Shown here in pieces: positions 14,122 to 16,969 of a stretch of 16,969 nucleotides of DNA. How positions within the stretch are numbered: the stretch's first letter is position 1; each line of letters begins with the position of its first letter. This stretch comes from an uncultured Collinsella sp. (GTDB taxonomy: Bacteria > Actinomycetota > Coriobacteriia > Coriobacteriales > Coriobacteriaceae), in the NCBI GenBank assembly GCA_902493855.1, contig CABUQV010000035.1:1-16969 (forward strand), read 5' to 3'. The position numbers and the translations under genes are program-made. The notes under the pieces were generated by a model. The model saw only the letters and a list, made by a program, of their open reading frames with translations. It was not told where the DNA came from and searched no databases.

Positions 14122-14856
14122 CTACTTGAGGCTGCCGGCGACGACGGGGCGGTCGAGAGCTGCCTCGAAGCGGTCGGCCATCGTGGGGTCGCTGAGCGTG
14201 TCGACTTGGTTGAGCATGACGCGTGCGGTGCTGAGTTTCAGCGCCTGCATCTCGGCATTGAGCACCATGGCGACGCGCTCGGGTGTGGCGATGTCGGTAG
14301 GCTCGCAGCCGCAACGCTCGCAAAAGAGCTCGGGGCGGTGGACGGCTTCATTGATGGGCTTGCCGAGCCCTGAGGCGCCGGCGATCCAGACGATGTTGGC
14401 CGTGCCAGAGGGAATCACCGGCTCCCAGGCGGCGTGGGCCTTGAGCGGGAGCCGCTTGCTGCCGTCCGCCTCGGCCAGGACGTAGTCAAAGCGCTGCGCC
14501 AGCTGGTCGAGCGGCTCGGCAGGGGAGGAGAGCTTGCCCGTCTCCGGGTCCAAAACACCCGCCTGGCAGATGCCTCCGCGGCTCATGCCCGCGCATGCCT
14601 CGCAGGTGCAGCCGGGAACATGCAGGGCCCCCGGCTTCCAAGGCACGGCGTCCAAGCGACGGCTCGACCCGTCCCATGGCACGCCGGCGACGGGGAACAT
14701 GCGCGTGGTGGTGCAGAGGAGCACCCTGCCGCCAGCGCGCATGAGCTCGAGACCCAGCGCCTTCAGCAAGGTCGACTTGCCACCGCTGCCGATAATCGCG
14801 GTAATGCCCGGCTCGATCTTGAGCGCCGAGGCAAGATTGCCGCTAACCGTTTCCAT
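14122..14856 (-). CDS. yqeC: YqeC selenium cofactor biosynthesis protein
   Basis: The 244-residue protein matches the YqeC family of accessory proteins for selenium-dependent molybdenum hydroxylases. It has a P-loop-like GSGGKST (23-29), a TTTRMFP motif (49-55) and EADGSKRLPLKAH (129-141), which are the family landmarks. It also has a cysteine cluster (C83, C85, C88, C97) and a second group (C179, C182, C184) that could bind a metal or selenium species; that is inference. It is on the minus strand, convergent with the hydantoinase gene and divergent from yqeB. GGCGGTG lies upstream of the ATG, and the start is 13-18 bases from a TATTAT box shared with the opposite direction. It probably helps to insert or activate selenium in the molybdenum cofactor. 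Confidence 0.9.
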   Translation of the reverse strand: METVSGNLASALKIEPGITAIIGSGGKSTLLKALGLELMRAGGRVLLCTTTRMFPVAGVPWDGSSRRLDAVPWKPGALHVPGCTCEACAGMSRGGICQAGVLDPETGKLSSPAEPLDQLAQRFDYVLAEADGSKRLPLKAHAAWEPVIPSGTANIVWIAGASGLGKPINEAVHRPELFCERCGCEPTDIATPERVAMVLNAEMQALKLSTARVMLNQVDTLSDPTMADRFEAALDRPVVAGSLK

Positions 14857-14869
14857 CTGTTCACCGCCG

Positions 14870-14876
14870 TATAATA
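14870..14876. promoter_or_regulatory. overlapping -10 boxes of divergent yqeC and yqeB promoters
   Basis: TATAAT on the plus strand (14870-14875) and TATTAT on the minus strand (14871-14876) overlap almost completely in the 103-base gap between the two genes. The minus-strand box sits only about 14 bases from the yqeC start, so a yqeC transcript from it would be nearly leaderless; a second AT-rich box (TTTATT, further upstream) is an alternative. Neither strand has a consensus -35. Confidence 0.35.
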
Positions 14877-14896
14877 CTGTGATAATAAATAATCAT

Positions 14897-14927
14897 CAGA
14901 GTAGCGGTCGAACCGCTTTTTGCTCTG
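14897..14927 (+). terminator. attenuator-like hairpin in the yqeB leader
   Basis: agcggt (14903-14908), a cga loop and accgct (14912-14917) form a tight perfect stem followed directly by tttt. An outer stem cagag (14897-14901) with ctctg (14923-14927) can enclose it. Placed between the TATAAT box and the yqeB start, it could end transcription early or switch with the outer stem. Confidence 0.45.
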
Positions 14928-14959
14928 CTCAAACCGTAGCACAGGGAGGTGCCCCGGGA

Positions 14960-15754
14960 ATGCTCGTTTATGTTCGCGGCGCCGGCGATATCGCCACGGG
15001 TGTCGCCGCTCGCTTGGTGCGCGCCGGCGTGTCGGTCGTTATGGCCGATATCGCGGTTCCCACGTGCATCCGCCGCACAATCAGTTTTTGCGAGGCTATT
15101 CGCCTGGGCGAGGTCCAGGTCGAGGGTATTCGCGCTCGCTTGGCGCAGACGCCGGCAGAGGCGCTCGAGATTACCCAAGCGGGGGATGTTGCCGTCGTGG
15201 TGGACCCTCAGGCCAAGATGCTCGATGAGCTTAAACCCGCGGCTGTGGTCGACGCGATTCTGGCCAAGCGCAACCTGGGTACCACGCGCGACATGGCACC
15301 TGCCGTCATCGCCGTGGGGCCGGGCTTCACCGCGCCGGTTGACTGCGACGCCGTGGTCGAAACCATGCGCGGGCATTTCCTGGGCCGTGTCATTACCCAA
15401 GGTTCACCCCAGCCCAACACGGGCGTGCCGGGCATTATCGCTGGCTATGGCAAAGAGCGTGTTATCCACAGCCCCGCCGCCGGCGTGTTTCGGTCCGACC
15501 GCGCAATCGGCGACATCGTGCGCGCCGGAGACGTGATTGGCTACGCGGGCGATACGCCCATGCGCACGCAGATCGATGGCTGTCTGCGCGGGCTTTTGGC
15601 GAACGGCGTGCAGGTGACCGAGGGCTTTAAATGCGCCGATGTCGATCCGCGCGGCGATGCCAGCTATATCAACTACATTTCGGACAAGGCGACGTCGGTC
15701 GGCGGCGGCGTGCTCGAGGCACTCGCTATGCTCACCGATATCTTTAGAGGATAG
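14960..15754 (+). CDS. yqeB: YqeB selenium-dependent molybdenum hydroxylase accessory protein
   Basis: The start is the ATG at 14960, with GGGAGGTG eight bases upstream; the frame runs much further upstream, but that part is antisense to yqeC. The 264-residue product matches the YqeB (EF2563-like) family. It begins with a Rossmann-like VRGAGDIATGVAARL (5-19). VMADIAVPTCIRRTISF (27-43) contains C36. GYGKERVIHSPAAG and GCLRGLLANG are further conserved-looking segments. The family co-occurs with selenium-dependent hydroxylases and is thought to take part in making their labile selenium cofactor. xdhC follows nine bases after its stop, with which it forms an operon. Confidence 0.9.
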   Translation: MLVYVRGAGDIATGVAARLVRAGVSVVMADIAVPTCIRRTISFCEAIRLGEVQVEGIRARLAQTPAEALEITQAGDVAVVVDPQAKMLDELKPAAVVDAILAKRNLGTTRDMAPAVIAVGPGFTAPVDCDAVVETMRGHFLGRVITQGSPQPNTGVPGIIAGYGKERVIHSPAAGVFRSDRAIGDIVRAGDVIGYAGDTPMRTQIDGCLRGLLANGVQVTEGFKCADVDPRGDASYINYISDKATSVGGGVLEALAMLTDIFRG

Positions 15755-15763
15755 AAGGCGGCA

Positions 15764-16807
15764 ATGGAAAAGTTCGATGTTGTGAATGCGGCGCTTGCCG
15801 CCCTGCGTGCTGGCGAGACGTGCGAGCTCGTGGTCGTGGCCGGCACGGCGGGGTCGTCGCCGCGCGGCGTGGGCGCCTGGATGGCCGTCTTTGCCGACGG
15901 CAGCCAGGCGGGCACTATCGGCGGCGGCAAGATTGAGCTCTTTGCGCTGGATGAGGCGCGCGAACTCCTGAGCGCGGGACAGTCGCGTCTGGTCCGCTAC
16001 ACCATGGGCGGCGAGAACTCCGATACCGGCATGATCTGCGGCGGAGCCATCTGCCTGTGCTATCTGCATCTGGATGCGACCCAGGCACCGTTGTTCCAGG
16101 AAATTGCCGACGTCTTGGTCTATCGGCGCATCGGCGACTTCGTCATCGACTTTGGGCCGTTTATCGCGAGCGCGCTCGAGGGCGATGTGGCCGAGTACCA
16201 TGGCGAGGCATCGCGCCATACCATTGCGGGCTGCCCCGGGCTTTCACTGGTGGAGGAGGGGAGTAACGTCACCTACACCAACGCCGCCTCTGAGATTCCC
16301 GCGGCGCACATCGAGACGCTCTGCCCCGAGGGCCTGACCTACATCTTTGGCTGCGGACACGTGGGCGCCGCGACGGCGCGCGTGCTCACGGCGGCGGGCT
16401 TTGCCGTCGTGGCCTGCGATGACCGCCCCGGCACGTTGACGCCCGAATGGGTGCCCGGTGTCTACGATCGTCGCCTGGTCGATTACAAGAACCTGGGCGA
16501 GCAGTGCCCCATCGGTCCGCGCGACTTGGTGGTCGTGGCCACAGCAGGCCACAAGTCCGATATCGACGTGGTGATTCAGGCCATGCGCGCCAAGCCCGCC
16601 TATCTGGGTTGCCTTGGCTCGCGCCGCAAGACGGCCTTTGTGCGGGCTCGCTTGGAGCAGGAGGGCTTTACGCAGGACCAGATCGACGGGCTGCACCTGC
16701 CGATCGGCGTTGCCATCGAGGCAGAGGATCCCGAGGAGATCGCTATCTCCATCGCCGCCGAGATGATCCACCTGCGCCGCACCAAACTCGTCCCCCGCAA
16801 GCGCTAA
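15764..16807 (+). CDS. xdhC: XdhC/CoxI family molybdenum hydroxylase maturation protein
   Basis: The 347-residue protein has the N-terminal XdhC/CoxI domain (GTAGSSPRGVGAWM, 27-40; TIGGGKIE, 51-58; MICGG, 90-94, with C92 in the position of the conserved cysteine). Its C-terminal Rossmann domain carries FGCGHVGAA (195-203), ACDDRP (217-222) and GCLGSRRKT. XdhC proteins bind the molybdenum cofactor, protect it, help sulfurate it and hand it to xanthine-dehydrogenase-type enzymes. In this cluster selenium, rather than sulfur, insertion is expected, by inference from yqeB and yqeC. GAAGG lies before the ATG. The gene ends 16 bases before a palindromic repeat interrupted by an IS3-family element. 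The target hydroxylase is not in the window. Confidence 0.92.
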   Translation: MEKFDVVNAALAALRAGETCELVVVAGTAGSSPRGVGAWMAVFADGSQAGTIGGGKIELFALDEARELLSAGQSRLVRYTMGGENSDTGMICGGAICLCYLHLDATQAPLFQEIADVLVYRRIGDFVIDFGPFIASALEGDVAEYHGEASRHTIAGCPGLSLVEEGSNVTYTNAASEIPAAHIETLCPEGLTYIFGCGHVGAATARVLTAAGFAVVACDDRPGTLTPEWVPGVYDRRLVDYKNLGEQCPIGPRDLVVVATAGHKSDIDVVIQAMRAKPAYLGCLGSRRKTAFVRARLEQEGFTQDQIDGLHLPIGVAIEAEDPEEIAISIAAEMIHLRRTKLVPRKR

Positions 16808-16823
16808 TCGCATCCCCAACAAG

Positions 16824-16870
16824 CAGTTGCGGTGAAATAAGGATTGTTTAAGCCTGTTAGGCCGCCAAAC
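16824..16870. repeat. second copy of the palindromic repeat, truncated
   Basis: cagttgcggtgaaataagga matches the left arm of the element at 14038, with a single change in the first 18 bases. It is followed by gttt and ggccgccaaac, equivalent to its centre. The right arm (tccgtatttcaccgcaactg in the intact copy) is missing, and insertion-sequence DNA follows instead. Confidence 0.65.
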
Positions 16871-16969
16871 GGGGGTGCGGACGATTTCTTGGACCGCGCC
16901 TAGGCGTATCCAAGCTTCCTGCGGTACTCCATCGGGCTCAGCCACCCGAGGGACTTCTTGATCCGCTCC
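16871..16969 (-). mobile_element. end of an IS3-family insertion sequence
   Basis: The stretch holds the transposase 3' end and, beyond its stop, the presumed terminal sequence tgcggacgatttcttggacc (from about 16876). A TG/CA terminus is usual for IS3-family ends. The exact boundary and the other end lie beyond what can be seen here. Confidence 0.7.
16900..16969 (-). CDS. IS3-family transposase (OrfB), C-terminal 22 residues, partial
   Basis: The minus strand translates to a fragment ending WLSPMEYRRKLGYA before TAG at 16900-16902. This is the characteristic C-terminus of IS3/IS150-type OrfB integrase-like transposases, after the DDE catalytic core. The rest of the gene lies beyond the window, so intactness cannot be judged. 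Confidence 0.85.
   Translation of the reverse strand, partial: ERIKKSLGWLSPMEYRRKLGYA

Noticed and set aside
7794..16807. Selenocysteine codons in the selenium cluster
   Set aside because: All genes are complete with ordinary stops at family-typical lengths. Selenium in these systems is in the cofactor, so no in-frame UGA is needed.

Overview
The window looks like a chromosomal segment of a high-GC gut actinobacterium of the class Coriobacteriia, most likely Collinsella or a close relative. This is inference. It rests on the GC-rich codon use, the LAATG-type cell-wall sorting signal, the Pro/Ala-rich single-pass membrane protein, and a selenium/molybdenum hydroxylase accessory cluster in the YgeW/YgeX/YgeY style. 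No rRNA or tRNA gene is present to settle the taxonomy.

Left part (1-6740) is accessory-looking. It holds a 38-codon hydrophobic peptide gene on the minus strand, a 460-base stretch without a gene that carries a plus-strand terminator-like hairpin, and a stand-alone DEDDh 3'-5' exonuclease. After these come minus-strand genes: a 411-residue protein of unknown function, a secreted sortase-anchored protein with three Ig-like repeats, and a small unknown protein whose stop overlaps the start of the surface protein (ATGA). A non-coding stretch at about 5388-5753 holds hairpins and a 33-bp tandem repeat. A Pro/Ala-rich protein with one C-terminal membrane segment follows.

Right part (6863-16807) is one metabolic island. 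A YheO/DauR-type PAS-HTH regulator (minus) is divergent from ygeX (diaminopropionate ammonia-lyase), ygeY (M20 hydrolase) and ygeW (carbamoyltransferase-like), which end at a strong terminator. Next come mocA (molybdopterin cytidylyltransferase family) and a hydantoinase/dihydropyrimidinase. yqeC lies convergent to them and divergent from yqeB-xdhC, the accessory genes of selenium-dependent molybdenum hydroxylases. From established knowledge, this gene set goes with anaerobic purine and uric-acid breakdown through ureido and 2,3-diaminopropionate intermediates. The ring-opening hydrolase, carbamoyltransferase, M20 hydrolase and lyase would act on the carbon/nitrogen skeleton, while MocA, YqeB, YqeC and XdhC would mature the selenium-containing molybdenum cofactor. 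The hydroxylase itself and the SsnA, YgfK and AegA partners are not in this window.

The right edge holds a palindromic repeat, also present intact between the hydantoinase gene and yqeC, that appears to be interrupted by an IS3-family insertion sequence. Only the last 22 codons of its transposase are visible.
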